DNA of 9,847 nucleotides, taken from positions 894-10,740 of the forward strand of contig DIYB01000005.1 in assembly GCA_002428865.1 (NCBI GenBank). The letters run 5' to 3'. Source of the DNA: Patescibacteria group bacterium UBA6065 (lineage in GTDB: Bacteria > Patescibacteriota > Minisyncoccia > Phycocordibacterales > UBA6065). Position numbers and translations under genes: made by a program. Every line of letters begins with the position of its first letter. The stretch's first letter is position 1. Below the pieces are notes generated by a model, which saw nothing but the letters and a program-made list of their open reading frames with translations, was not told the origin of the DNA and did no database searches. Below are positions 1 to 7,747 of the stretch, one piece after another.

Positions 1-787
1 AGGGTACGACTGCCTTGCCGTGAAGCGACGAGAAGAGCCACGGGTTGCCAAAGATCGCTCGCCCGAGCATGACGCCATCAGCACCATACTCTTTGGCGAG
101 CGCCCTACCATGCTCGATATCGCGTACATCACCATTGCCTATCACGAGTGTCTCAGGTGCGATCCGGTCACGTAGCGCGACTACCTCACGCACGTGCTCC
201 CACCGTGCAGGTACGAGAGACATCTCCTTCCTCGTACGGCAGTGGATAGTGAGTGCCGCTACCCCTTCCTCGAGAATCTCTGGTATCCAGGTAGCGATTT
301 CGTTTTTGTTGTAACCGATACGCGTCTTAACTGATATGGGAAGCGATGGTGCCCCCTCGCGTGCAGCACGGATCACCGCCCGAGCAATCTTTGGGTGTTT
401 GATCATCGCAGCTCCTGCCCCCTGCTTCTCAATCGTTCGATCAGGACACCCCATGTTGATATCGATGCCATCAAAACCGAGTTTTTCGCAGAGTGCCGCT
501 GCCTCGCGCATTTTGTCTGGGTGCGACGAGAAGAGCTGTGCGACAATCGGTCGCTCGGCTCGAGAAAACTCGAGATCACGGAGCAAGACTTTTCGTCCTA
601 CAGAACAGAGACCGTCGGCCGAGACGAACTCCGTCCAAAACACGTCCGGCTTGCCAGATGAAGCGATGAGTCGGCGAAAAGCTGCGTCCGTCACATCCGC
701 CATAGGGGCGAGAACAAAAAACGGCTCACCTCGCGTATTGCTCGGCGAAGCGGGTTTTTTAAGATGTGCCCAGAATCCTCTCTGCAT
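1..787 (-). CDS. dus: tRNA-dihydrouridine synthase (Dus family), 3' end cut by window edge
   Basis: This is an FMN-dependent enzyme that reduces uridine to dihydrouridine in the D-loop of tRNAs in the cytoplasm. I translated the minus strand from an ATG at 787 and obtained 262 codons open to the window edge. Full Dus proteins are about 320-340 residues, so the C-terminal helical tRNA-binding domain is missing here. Visible TIM-barrel signatures are LAPMADVTD (residues 26-34), TEFVSADGL (52-60), and DINMGCP with the expected catalytic Cys114. After that come KTRIGY (154-159), HCRTRKE (182-188), VIGNGDV (215-221) and GADGVMLGRAIFGNPW (235-250). Most Dus proteins have HGRTR where this one has HCRTR. 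It lies 41 bases after the ftsQ-like stop and is probably the last visible gene of the serS transcript. No clear Shine-Dalgarno sequence precedes the ATG. Which uridine is modified (DusA, B or C type) cannot be decided from this part. Confidence 0.93.
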   Translation of the reverse strand, partial: MQRGFWAHLKKPASPSNTRGEPFFVLAPMADVTDAAFRRLIASSGKPDVFWTEFVSADGLCSVGRKVLLRDLEFSRAERPIVAQLFSSHPDKMREAAALCEKLGFDGIDINMGCPDRTIEKQGAGAAMIKHPKIARAVIRAAREGAPSLPISVKTRIGYNKNEIATWIPEILEEGVAALTIHCRTRKEMSLVPARWEHVREVVALRDRIAPETLVIGNGDVRDIEHGRALAKEYGADGVMLGRAIFGNPWLFSSLHGKAVVP

Positions 788-828
788 AGGTCTCACACTC
801 TACCACAGGCATCTCGGAAGCGTCACCA

Positions 829-1635
829 TCAGTCCTTGCGCTTATACGTCACCTTTGACCCCGCATCGAGACGCAGGTACTCGAGCGTCGCGGTGAATGC
901 CTCAAGTGATGGAGCGATACGCGTGTCCGATATCACCGAGCGGACGATGTCGAGCACAGACGAGAGATCGTCATCGAGGTAGACGATGAGCCGACCACCG
1001 TCACGTATCGTCACTTCCATATACCAGTTGTCGAGAAAGAGCGCCTCACGAGGGGCGAGGTCGAGAGCTGAGAGCTCACGTATGAAAAAGGCGACTTCTT
1101 TGAACCGCTTCGTATCGAGGAGGCGCTCACCTATCGGATTGTGAGAAAGGAGGCCACGGTAGATAAAGGTGTCTGACGAAGTAGCACTCTCATCAAAGAC
1201 AAATCCTGTCTCATCGACCGAGTAGCACCCGCTGTCGCACCAGAGTGCGATCTCGTCCCGAGGATCGATGGTGATGATAAGTCCTGAGAGACTGCGACGC
1301 GAGACATCGACATCCTCGACAGCGGGCAATGCGCGCAATGCCCTCTCAATCTCATCATGTGGGTAGATGAGTGTATTGGATCGCGGAAAGATCCAGAAAT
1401 ACTCACCTTGGAGTTTCTCACGGACAATCGATTCGATCTCTGTCGCAGATGTGCGCTCCGTACGAGAGATGTGAATCTCTGATACAAAAAATGGAGAGAG
1501 TGATAGTGCGAGCGCGAGAAGCGTGACCGAGAGGACGGCGAGTGAGAGCGCGTAGAACGAGAGAAAGAGAACACGTTTGCGCTTGCGGGTGCGCAGACGG
1601 CGCTGATCGACGAGACGCGACTTACCTCTCGGCAT
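829..1635 (-). CDS. ftsQ: FtsQ/DivIB-like cell-division protein with POTRA domain
   Basis: The 268-residue product has the bitopic layout of FtsQ/DivIB, the divisome protein that links early cytoplasmic and late periplasmic division proteins. It starts with a short, very basic cytoplasmic tail (residues 1-21, rich in Arg and Lys). One hydrophobic membrane segment follows (about 23-48). A POTRA-like region (about 50-125) contains FWIFPRS and LPAVEDVDV, and then comes a beta domain. The C-terminal LEYLRLDAGSKVTYK (251-265) resembles the LDYIDLRFGNRVYYK-like strand of FtsQ. Cys133 and Cys137 lie close together on the outer side. The ATG is two bases after the serS stop, so translational coupling is likely, and there is no Shine-Dalgarno sequence. 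ftsA, ftsZ and mur genes are absent nearby, so the gene sits outside a division cluster. The fold assignment is fairly secure. The exact role as FtsQ is inferred from layout rather than from diagnostic residues. Confidence 0.72.
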   Translation of the reverse strand: MPRGKSRLVDQRRLRTRKRKRVLFLSFYALSLAVLSVTLLALALSLSPFFVSEIHISRTERTSATEIESIVREKLQGEYFWIFPRSNTLIYPHDEIERALRALPAVEDVDVSRRSLSGLIITIDPRDEIALWCDSGCYSVDETGFVFDESATSSDTFIYRGLLSHNPIGERLLDTKRFKEVAFFIRELSALDLAPREALFLDNWYMEVTIRDGGRLIVYLDDDLSSVLDIVRSVISDTRIAPSLEAFTATLEYLRLDAGSKVTYKRKD

Positions 1636-1637
1636 AC

Positions 1638-2903
1638 TTATGATTTTGTTAGTACCTCAGTGCCGCCCATATATGGACGTAGCACCTCGGGAATACGGAC
1701 TGATCCGTCAGCCTCCTGAAAATTCTCGACGAGTGAGACGAGGATGCGCGGTGTCGGGATAGCGGTGCAGTTGAGTGAGTGCGCGTATCGCATCTTGCCT
1801 TCGGCATCGCGGTAGCGAATATTGAACCTCCGGCACTGAAAATCATGAAAATACGAGGCGGACGATATCTCGCGATACTTCCCCTCCCGTGGTACCCAGA
1901 GCTCAACATCATACTTTTTCACTTGGCCCAATCCGAGATCGGCACCACAGTTGGTCACCGTACGGTATGGGATCCCGAGAGATTCGATGAACTCTTCGGT
2001 ATTTCTATTGATTTCCTCGTGGAGAGCAACCGACGTCTCGTGTGATGCTTCGCAGAGAACAACTTGTTCGAGCTTGTAAAACTCATGGACGCGGATGAGG
2101 CCTTTGACATCCTTGCCGTGACTACCTGCCTCGCGACGGAAACACGGTGAGAAGCCGAGGTATTTGACCGGGAACACTGACTGATCGAGCACCTCGTCCG
2201 AATGGTACGCCATAAGTGGCACCTCTGCGGTACCAGCGAGCACGTCATGATCCTGTGTCTCATAAAAATCCTCAACATCACCAGGGAGGTGTGCGGTGCC
2301 GTAGAGATTTTGTTTGCGGACAATCACTGGCGGAATGACCGGCACAAACCCGCGCTTTGAAAAGAAATCCATCGCATAGTTCCAAATCGCCCACGAGAGT
2401 CGCGCGCCCGGACCGACGAGGTAGTAGCCACGAAATCCGTGTGCTTTTGCACCACGATCAAAATCGACCATAGAGAGTCCGGTCATGAGCTCGACATGAT
2501 CGCGTGGCTCAAATGAGAACGACGGCTTGGCGCCCCACGTCTTGGTCTCTTTGTTGTCAGCGTCTGATGCACCGTCAGGGACAGAAACATCGGGAATGTT
2601 GGGGATTTGGAGCATGAGCGACTGCCAGTCCTTCATGACTGATTTGAGCTCTTCTTCTTCTTTCTGAAGTGTCGCCTTGAGCGTCTTCATCGACTCGAGC
2701 AATGTCGCCTTGTCCGCACCTGCTTTGGCGATCTCGGCACCCACTGTATTTTGCTCTGAGCGTTTTGTCTCAATCGACGAGAGGAGTGCGCGACGACGAT
2801 CATCGAGTGCGATGAGTGCATCGACGTCGACAGTGACACGCTTTTTCTTGGCACCGGCGATGACGAGGTCTTTGTTGTCGCGTATGAATTTGATGTCGAG
2901 CAT
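1638..2903 (-). CDS. serS: Serine--tRNA ligase
   Basis: This class II aminoacyl-tRNA synthetase charges tRNA-Ser (and tRNA-Sec where present) in the cytoplasm. I chose the ATG at 2903, which gives 421 residues starting MLDIKFIRDN, the usual SerRS N-terminus. A TTG four codons upstream would give 425. Residues about 30-100 form the charged heptad-rich arm that binds the long variable arm of tRNA-Ser. The catalytic core contains TAEVPL (225-230, serine pocket), motif 2 around SPCFRREAGSHGKD (252-265) with GLIRVHEF following, and REISSASYFHDFQCRR (344-359). Motif 3 runs from LNCTAIPTPR (377-386) through VENFQ to IPEVLRPYMGG (404-414). Length and order match the family and no key element is missing. 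It is the first gene of a minus-strand string with the ftsQ-like gene and dus, and diverges from dprA. Confidence 0.97.
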   Translation of the reverse strand: MLDIKFIRDNKDLVIAGAKKKRVTVDVDALIALDDRRRALLSSIETKRSEQNTVGAEIAKAGADKATLLESMKTLKATLQKEEEELKSVMKDWQSLMLQIPNIPDVSVPDGASDADNKETKTWGAKPSFSFEPRDHVELMTGLSMVDFDRGAKAHGFRGYYLVGPGARLSWAIWNYAMDFFSKRGFVPVIPPVIVRKQNLYGTAHLPGDVEDFYETQDHDVLAGTAEVPLMAYHSDEVLDQSVFPVKYLGFSPCFRREAGSHGKDVKGLIRVHEFYKLEQVVLCEASHETSVALHEEINRNTEEFIESLGIPYRTVTNCGADLGLGQVKKYDVELWVPREGKYREISSASYFHDFQCRRFNIRYRDAEGKMRYAHSLNCTAIPTPRILVSLVENFQEADGSVRIPEVLRPYMGGTEVLTKS

Positions 2904-2933
2904 AGGTACGTTCAATGATACACTATTTATGCT
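2904..2933. promoter_or_regulatory. Divergent serS/dprA promoter region with overlapping -10 elements
   Basis: Only 30 bases separate the two start codons. On the plus strand an extended -10, TGATACACT (TG at 2916-2917, TACACT at 2919-2924), would start RNA near 2931, only about three bases before the dprA ATG. On the minus strand TATCAT (2920 to 2915) would start RNA about five bases before the serS ATG. The two -10 hexamers overlap at 2919-2920. Neither gene has a good -35 (about 3 of 6 matches each) or a Shine-Dalgarno sequence. The elements are read by eye, and the leaderless interpretation is an inference. Confidence 0.4.
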
Positions 2934-3791
2934 ATGGACTCTATACGAGAGCTCCTACCCGATGAGTACCCTCTTCGTCTCAGGGAAATGCACAAACCTC
3001 CTGAGCGACTCTATATCCGTGGCGAGTTGCCACCATCACACCTCATCTATCTGACTGTCGTCGGTGCACGTGCCTACTCACCGTACGGCAAGGATGTGTG
3101 CGAGACACTTATCGCGGGGCTTGCAGGATTACCGGTCGTCATCGTCTCAGGGCTCGCCCTCGGGATCGATTCGATCGCCCATCGTGCAGCACTGAGGCAC
3201 AAAATCCCGACAGTTGCGGTCCCCGGATCAGGCATCTCACGTGATGCGATCTATCCACGCGCACACCTCTCGCTCGCTGACGAGATCGTCAAAAACGGAG
3301 GTGCGCTCCTCTCACCATTTCCACCAGATATGAAAGCGACTGATTGGTCGTTTCCTGTGAGGAACCGTGTCATGGCAGGGTTGTCACAAGCAGTACTCAT
3401 CATCGAAGCGGAGAAAAAATCTGGCACACTCATCACTGGTAAATATGCGACCGAATTGAACCGCGACGTCCTCACGGTGCCAGGATCAATATTTTCGCCA
3501 CTCTCTGAGGGTCCACACCTCCTCATCAGGCTCGGTGCAACACCGATCACGACCACAGCAGAGCTCCGTGAGGCACTCGGCTTCAAAGACACGACGCCTG
3601 TGGTAGCACGCGATTACTCGGATCTCACAGAAGATGAGCGACGTGCCATCGAAGCGCTCGCTTCACCACGTCCACGCGAGGAACTCATCGAGATACTCGA
3701 CATGGAAATCGACGAAGCAAACGCGCTCATCTCGGCCCTCGAACTCAAAGGCCTCATCACCGAAACAATGGGCGAATTCAGACGACTCTAA
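2934..3791 (+). CDS. dprA: DNA-processing protein DprA (Smf)
   Basis: DprA binds incoming single-stranded DNA and loads RecA during natural transformation. The 285-residue product contains the Rossmann-like core: TVVGARAYSPYG (41-52), VSGLALGIDSIAH (71-83), GSGISRDAIYP (98-108), FPVRNRVMAGLS (140-151), SGTLITGKYA (163-172) and VPGSIFSP (182-189). A small winged-helix domain follows (about 230-285), ending LKGLITETMGEFRRL. The N-terminal SAM-like domain of longer DprA proteins is largely absent: the Rossmann fold begins near residue 40. The ATG at 2934 follows an extended -10 almost directly. dprA close to topA is a common bacterial arrangement, but here a small unknown gene lies between them. 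No competence pilus or com gene is in the window, so a role in DNA uptake rests on family knowledge. Confidence 0.95.
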   Translation: MDSIRELLPDEYPLRLREMHKPPERLYIRGELPPSHLIYLTVVGARAYSPYGKDVCETLIAGLAGLPVVIVSGLALGIDSIAHRAALRHKIPTVAVPGSGISRDAIYPRAHLSLADEIVKNGGALLSPFPPDMKATDWSFPVRNRVMAGLSQAVLIIEAEKKSGTLITGKYATELNRDVLTVPGSIFSPLSEGPHLLIRLGATPITTTAELREALGFKDTTPVVARDYSDLTEDERRAIEALASPRPREELIEILDMEIDEANALISALELKGLITETMGEFRRL

Positions 3792-3798
3792 CAGTAGT

Positions 3799-3827
3799 TT
3801 GACAGTTGAGGTAGGAAAAGGTACTTT
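3799..3827 (+). promoter_or_regulatory. Sigma70-type promoter candidate for the small unknown gene
   Basis: A consensus -35 TTGACA (3799-3804) is followed after exactly 17 bases by TACTTT (3822-3827), a 3-of-6 match to the -10. RNA would start near 3834, about 13 bases before the ATG at 3847. The element sits eight bases after the dprA stop, so the downstream gene may be expressed independently of dprA. No Shine-Dalgarno sequence lies between it and the start codon. Confidence 0.45.
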
Positions 3828-3846
3828 CATACGCGGACTTCCCCTC

Positions 3847-4332
3847 ATGAATGTATTCCTGTTCCTCATCATCGTATCGGTGATCACCCTCGTCTGGCTC
3901 GCCTACAGCTGGGCAAAGCCATTCGGGTGGCGCTCACCTCTTGTCATCTCGTCAATTCGTCTCGTCAATCTCAATGCCACGATCGAAGTCAAACTCGTCG
4001 GGTGGCGTCGAAAAAGTCGCGGCAATCGTAGTGAACAAGCGCTCGTGGACGCACTCGTTTCTGCACATCACGTCTTCGCACCCGAAGCCGTGATGTACGA
4101 ACTCCGTATGATGCTCGATCTACCACGTGGTTCACCTATTCTCTCCAAGGCAAAAGATGGGTGTTGGATCGAAATTTACCCATACGGACAATCGTGGCGG
4201 CTCCATGACATTCGTCGTAGCACACACATGAGCTGTGACGATTACGTCCTCTACGCAGTGGTCGAAGAACGATTTGCTGACTCGGACATACCGCATCCGA
4301 GAGAACCGAAACGACAGCTTGCCGTCGCCTAG
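3847..4332 (+). CDS. Small membrane-anchored protein of unknown function
   Basis: I do not recognise this 161-residue protein. Residues about 2-22 form one strongly hydrophobic segment, either an N-terminal membrane anchor or an uncleaved signal, directly after the Met. The remaining 140 residues form a soluble basic domain with GWRRKSRGNRSEQALVDAL (52-70) and IEIYPYGQSWRLHDIRR (108-124). Two Cys (106, 130) and a charged C-terminus, PREPKRQLAVA, are also visible. The frame stays open back to 3634 inside dprA. I chose the ATG at 3847 because it begins the hydrophobic segment and follows a TTGACA promoter candidate, whereas the upstream part is out-of-frame dprA sequence. It lies between dprA and topA and is closed off by its own terminator. 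Whether the soluble domain faces inside or outside is uncertain; positive charges follow the segment (WAKPFGWR), which suggests the bulk is cytoplasmic. Confidence 0.75.
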   Translation: MNVFLFLIIVSVITLVWLAYSWAKPFGWRSPLVISSIRLVNLNATIEVKLVGWRRKSRGNRSEQALVDALVSAHHVFAPEAVMYELRMMLDLPRGSPILSKAKDGCWIEIYPYGQSWRLHDIRRSTHMSCDDYVLYAVVEERFADSDIPHPREPKRQLAVA

Positions 4333-4347
4333 TGCGACGGCTTTTTT
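4321..4347 (+). terminator. Intrinsic terminator overlapping the end of the unknown gene
   Basis: A perfect 8-bp stem, GCCGTCGC (4321-4328) with GCGACGGC (4334-4341), has a 5-base loop and is followed by six Ts (4342-4347). The left arm is made by the last codons of the upstream gene and its TAG stop (4330-4332) lies in the loop. The terminator separates that gene from topA. Confidence 0.88.
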
Positions 4348-4371
4348 ATACACAGAGATGAGATGCTTTTC

Positions 4372-4401
4372 TTGCTTTTATCACAGTGCGAGTGTAATAC
4401 T
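4372..4401 (+). promoter_or_regulatory. Promoter candidate for topA, near-leaderless
   Basis: TTGCTT (4372-4377), an 18-base spacer ending in TG plus one base (4393-4395), and AATACT (4396-4401) form a candidate extended -10 promoter. The predicted start is about 4408, only about six bases before the topA ATG at 4414, and there is no Shine-Dalgarno sequence. It lies just after the upstream terminator, consistent with topA being its own transcription unit. Confidence 0.42.
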
Positions 4402-4413
4402 TCACTCTAACGC

Positions 4414-6645
4414 ATGACGAAATTACTCATCGTAGAATCACCTGCGAAAGCAAAAACGATCGGCAAGTACCTCGGATCGGGGTACACGGTCGTGGCGTCT
4501 GTAGGGCACGTCCGCGATCTCCCCAAATCGAACAAAAAAGCGATCGACATCGAGCATGGTTTCGTCCCGCACTACGAAATATCGCATGGCAAAGAGAAGG
4601 TGCTCAAGGATATAGAGCGCCTCGGTCGCGCATCCTCCGAGGTACTCCTCGCGACCGACCCCGACCGTGAAGGTGAGGCAATCGCGTGGCACATCAAAGA
4701 GGCGTGCGATTTCAAAAAGGTGCCCGTCCGCCGTGTCACATTCCACGAGATCACAAAAAGTGCGATCGAAGAGGCGCTCACTCATCCCCGCGCCATCGAC
4801 GACAACTTGCGACGCGCTCAGGAGGCACGTCGTGTTCTCGACCGACTCGTCGGATACGATCTCTCGGGCATCATATGGAAGAAAGTGCGCTATGGACTCT
4901 CGGCTGGTCGTGTCCAATCTCCTGCTCTCCGCATCATCGTCGAGCGCGAGCGCGAGATACGCGCGTTCGTACCTGAGACCTACTGGGCACTCGAGGCGCA
5001 AGCTGTAACACGAGAGAAAAAAACGCTCGCGCTCTCTGCGACCAAGGAGCCGAGAGACAAAGCGCTCGTCGACCACATCCTCTCAGTGGGAAAAAAGGAA
5101 TCGTGGAGCATCGTCGCGGTCGAGGAATCAGAGGCAAAACGATCGCCTCGTGCCCCATTCACCACCTCGACACTCCAGCAGACGGCATCGACTCGTCTCG
5201 GGTTCTCTCCATCACGCACCATGTCGGTCGCCCAGCGTCTCTATGAGGCCGGCCTCATTACCTATATGCGTACCGACTCGACAACACTCTCCTCCCAAGC
5301 ACTCGGCACCATCGCGCGATATATAGAGGAGAAGCACGGAAAGGAGCTCCATCAGTTCCGTACCTACGCTACCAAGTCAAAGAATGCTCAGGAGGCACAC
5401 GAAGCAATCCGTCCAACCGATGTATTTCGCGAACACGCAGGTGCAAATCCCGAGCAAGAAAAACTCTACCGCCTCATCTGGTCACGCACCATCGCATCAC
5501 AGATGGCAGACGCACGAATCAAAAAGACTCGTGTCCTCGCCAACGTCGCATCGAAATCCATACCTGATTTTGTCGCAAACGGCAATCGCACGCTCTTTCC
5601 GGGCTGGCTCTCCGTCGATCCTGATGGCAAAGGTGATGATGTCGAGCTTCCCGAAGTACGCGAGGGTGACCCGCTCACACTCGTCTCACTCGACGCACTC
5701 GAAAAAGCGACCGAGCCACCTCCACGATATAGCGAAGCAGGACTGGTCAAGGAGCTCGAAGCTCGTGGTATCGGCAGACCATCGACATACGCCTCAATCC
5801 TCAAAACACTCGAGGAGCGCGAATATGTGACCAAGGAGGGTCGCGCACTGAAGCCTACCGATACCGGCGAAGTCGTCTCATCATTTCTCGAAAACAATTT
5901 TGGAAGCTACGTGAGCGATACGTTCACTGCGGAGATGGAGAATACGCTCGATGCTATCGCGGAAGGTGTCGCACCATACGAAAAGACGCTCACTGATTTC
6001 TATACACCATTTGCCAAAGAGGTGAAGTCAAAAGAGAAGCTCGCCAAAGCGACTGATCTCGGTGAAGCAGGCGCAGAATACTCCTGTCCAAAATGCGGAT
6101 CATCAATGATCATCAAACTCGGCAGATCTGGCAAATTCCTCTCATGTTCCCGCTACCCTGATTGTGACGGCGCACTGCGTGAGGATGGTAGCGAACTACC
6201 GAAGGACAAGGTGATTGGCATTCACCCAGATACCGGCAACGAGATCACCCTCAAGACAGGCAAATATGGTCCGTACGTTGAGATGGTGACACCGGTTGAT
6301 CCACACGCACCAGTACCGCTCACAAAGTCTGGCAAGCCGAGCAAGAAAGCCTCGAAGCCAGTCCTGCGTCGCGCCTCAGTCCCAAAAGAGATGAAGCCTG
6401 AGGACGTCACGCTCGATGAGGCGGTACACCTCCTCTCACTTCCTCGCACACTCGGTCAGCATCCTGATACCGGCAAGGTCGTGACTGCAAACATCGGACG
6501 ATTTGGGCCATACGTTGTCCACGATGGAGATTTTCGATCAGTGAAAAAACCAGACGATGTGTACAGCATCTCGATCGATCGCGCCCTCGAGATTCTCCGC
6601 GAACCGAAAAAGAAACGTGGTTGGGCACGAAAAAAGAAAGAATAA
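4414..6645 (+). CDS. topA: DNA topoisomerase I (type IA)
   Basis: TopA relaxes negative supercoils by nicking and passing single strands. The 743-residue product starts with a Toprim domain: LLIVESPAKAKTIGKYLG (4-21, Glu8) and the acidic triad region TDPDREGEAIAWH (81-93). Next come VGYDLSGIIWKKV (146-158) and GLSAGRVQSPALR (161-173), then the active-site segment LITYMRTDST with the DNA-linking Tyr284. NAQEAHEAIRPT (324-335) and GIGRPSTYASIL (452-463) are also classic. The C-terminal part has one four-Cys zinc ribbon (Cys558, 561, 578, 584). Two topoisomerase C-terminal repeats follow, GIHPDTGNEI...GKYGPYVE (602-623) and GQHPDTGKVV...GRFGPYVV (681-702), and the tail is Lys/Arg-rich. All catalytic features are present. 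A promoter-like sequence precedes the ATG and a strong bidirectional terminator shared with convergent parB starts at the stop codon. Confidence 0.98.
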   Translation: MTKLLIVESPAKAKTIGKYLGSGYTVVASVGHVRDLPKSNKKAIDIEHGFVPHYEISHGKEKVLKDIERLGRASSEVLLATDPDREGEAIAWHIKEACDFKKVPVRRVTFHEITKSAIEEALTHPRAIDDNLRRAQEARRVLDRLVGYDLSGIIWKKVRYGLSAGRVQSPALRIIVEREREIRAFVPETYWALEAQAVTREKKTLALSATKEPRDKALVDHILSVGKKESWSIVAVEESEAKRSPRAPFTTSTLQQTASTRLGFSPSRTMSVAQRLYEAGLITYMRTDSTTLSSQALGTIARYIEEKHGKELHQFRTYATKSKNAQEAHEAIRPTDVFREHAGANPEQEKLYRLIWSRTIASQMADARIKKTRVLANVASKSIPDFVANGNRTLFPGWLSVDPDGKGDDVELPEVREGDPLTLVSLDALEKATEPPPRYSEAGLVKELEARGIGRPSTYASILKTLEEREYVTKEGRALKPTDTGEVVSSFLENNFGSYVSDTFTAEMENTLDAIAEGVAPYEKTLTDFYTPFAKEVKSKEKLAKATDLGEAGAEYSCPKCGSSMIIKLGRSGKFLSCSRYPDCDGALREDGSELPKDKVIGIHPDTGNEITLKTGKYGPYVEMVTPVDPHAPVPLTKSGKPSKKASKPVLRRASVPKEMKPEDVTLDEAVHLLSLPRTLGQHPDTGKVVTANIGRFGPYVVHDGDFRSVKKPDDVYSISIDRALEILREPKKKRGWARKKKE

Positions 6646-6671
6646 AAAAACCGCCCTGAGGCGGTTTTTTT
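6644..6671. terminator. Bidirectional intrinsic terminator between topA and parB
   Basis: A7-CCGCC (6644-6655), a CTGA loop and GGCGG-T7 (6660-6671) form a fully symmetrical hairpin. It has a T-tract on each strand, so it can end both topA (+) and parB (-). It overlaps the topA stop codon and ends one base short of the parB stop. Confidence 0.95.
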
Positions 6672-6672
6672 A

Positions 6673-7725
6673 TTAGAGGCTGAAGTTTTTGATGGAGTAG
6701 AGATCTTCACTGTTGTCCCCCGCTACTTTCTCATCGAGTGAACGGTCATCGAGCAACTCGTCTCCCGACGGGACCGATACGGATTCTACTTTGGCTACTG
6801 TCTGTTGAGTCACCTCACTCGAAGTGGTGACAGCGGTGGCAGAGGACTCTGCGCGAGCAGCGTGATTGTCGAGCATCTCATGTGGACTGCGCTTTTTCTG
6901 CGCATCAGCAATCGAGAGGATGGTACGCAAATCCTCCGGCGAGAAAAAATCGATCGTGATCTTGCCTCCCTTCTCCTTCTGCTCTATCTGGACACGTGTA
7001 CCAAATGTCTCTGAAAGCTTTTGTTCCATCTCGACAATTTCTGGATCAAAAAGTTTTTCCTTCTTGCGGGCACGGTCGACCGCAATCTTGCGCGCAATCA
7101 TCTCTGACTCACGGACAGTAAGACGCTTGAAGAGAATTTCCTTGAACAGAGTCGACTGTTCTTCGGGTCGATCGACGAGCATCATGAGCGGACGCGCATG
7201 ACCCTCACTGATCTTGCCCGCTGAGAGCGCATCGAGCATGTCAGATGGGAGTGAGAGGAGACGAATCGAGTTGGATACATACTCGCGTGACTTGCCGATT
7301 TTGCGAGCAATCTCGACGTGCTTCAAACCAAACTCTGTGACGAGCTGTTGGAACGAGCGGGCACGCTCCACTGGATTGAGGTCTTCGCGCTGGAGGTTCT
7401 CGATGATAGCGAGCTCAAGCTTGACCCGAGCGTCATCCGTGTCAGCACGAATAATCGCTGGTACCTGCTGGAGACCGAGGAGCTTGGATGCACGCAGACG
7501 TCGCTCACCGGAGATGAGTTCATACTCGACGACGAGACCACCATCATCAGTCTGTCGCTCTCTCCTCGTCACGACGAGTGGCTGGAGGAGGCCGTACATG
7601 CGTATTGATTCTGCGAGATCGCGGAGCGCTTGCTCGTCAAATTCGCGACGAGGTTGATATGGGTTTGGGCTGATCTTTGCCGTCTCTATCCAGAAAATCG
7701 AATCTCCGTAGAATTGTGATGCCAT
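6673..7725 (-). CDS. parB: Chromosome-partitioning protein ParB (ParB/Spo0J family)
   Basis: ParB is a CTP-dependent DNA clamp that loads at parS sites and, with ParA, segregates the origin region. The 350-residue product shows NPYQPRREFDE (21-31), SIRMYGLLQPLVV (40-52), the CTP-binding box ISGERRLRASKLLG (71-84) and AIIENLQREDLNPVERA (106-122). A helix-turn-helix with HVEIARKIGKSREYVSNSIRLLSLP follows (136-160, in two parts HVEIARKIGKSREYV and SNSIRLLSLP). A dimerisation domain lies around 225-275. The last 70 or so residues are an extra Ser/Thr/Ala-rich, then acidic, low-complexity tail ending DLYSIKNFSL; many ParB proteins stop near 280-300. No parA adjoins it, although ParA usually does, so this is a detached parB. 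No canonical parS (TGTTTCACGTGAAACA) was seen. The start codon has no Shine-Dalgarno sequence. Confidence 0.95.
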   Translation of the reverse strand: MASQFYGDSIFWIETAKISPNPYQPRREFDEQALRDLAESIRMYGLLQPLVVTRRERQTDDGGLVVEYELISGERRLRASKLLGLQQVPAIIRADTDDARVKLELAIIENLQREDLNPVERARSFQQLVTEFGLKHVEIARKIGKSREYVSNSIRLLSLPSDMLDALSAGKISEGHARPLMMLVDRPEEQSTLFKEILFKRLTVRESEMIARKIAVDRARKKEKLFDPEIVEMEQKLSETFGTRVQIEQKEKGGKITIDFFSPEDLRTILSIADAQKKRSPHEMLDNHAARAESSATAVTTSSEVTQQTVAKVESVSVPSGDELLDDRSLDEKVAGDNSEDLYSIKNFSL

Positions 7726-7747
7726 GCGTGATACGTGTTATGAGGAT

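Noticed and set aside
829..831. Recoding of UGA as glycine
   Set aside because: The ftsQ-like gene and dut both end at TGA exactly where the protein families end, so the standard bacterial code fits.
336..896. 186-residue plus-strand frame over the dus region
   Set aside because: The minus strand here encodes an unmistakable Dus protein with its catalytic Cys motif. The plus frame is its antisense shadow, with Ser/Arg-rich, unstructured composition.
2904..2915. TTG start for serS four codons upstream
   Set aside because: SerRS proteins normally begin MLDxxxIR, which matches the ATG at 2903, and the TTG lies within the predicted -10 and start area.
3634..3846. Upstream extension of the unknown gene into dprA, giving 232 residues
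   Set aside because: The added 71 residues are out-of-frame dprA sequence of low complexity and would bury the hydrophobic N-terminal segment. The ATG at 3847 follows a promoter candidate and starts that segment.
4438..5076. 212-residue minus-strand frame inside topA
   Set aside because: It is antisense to the Toprim and core domains of TopA, with no start signals or recognisable motifs. Long antisense frames arise easily from this codon usage.
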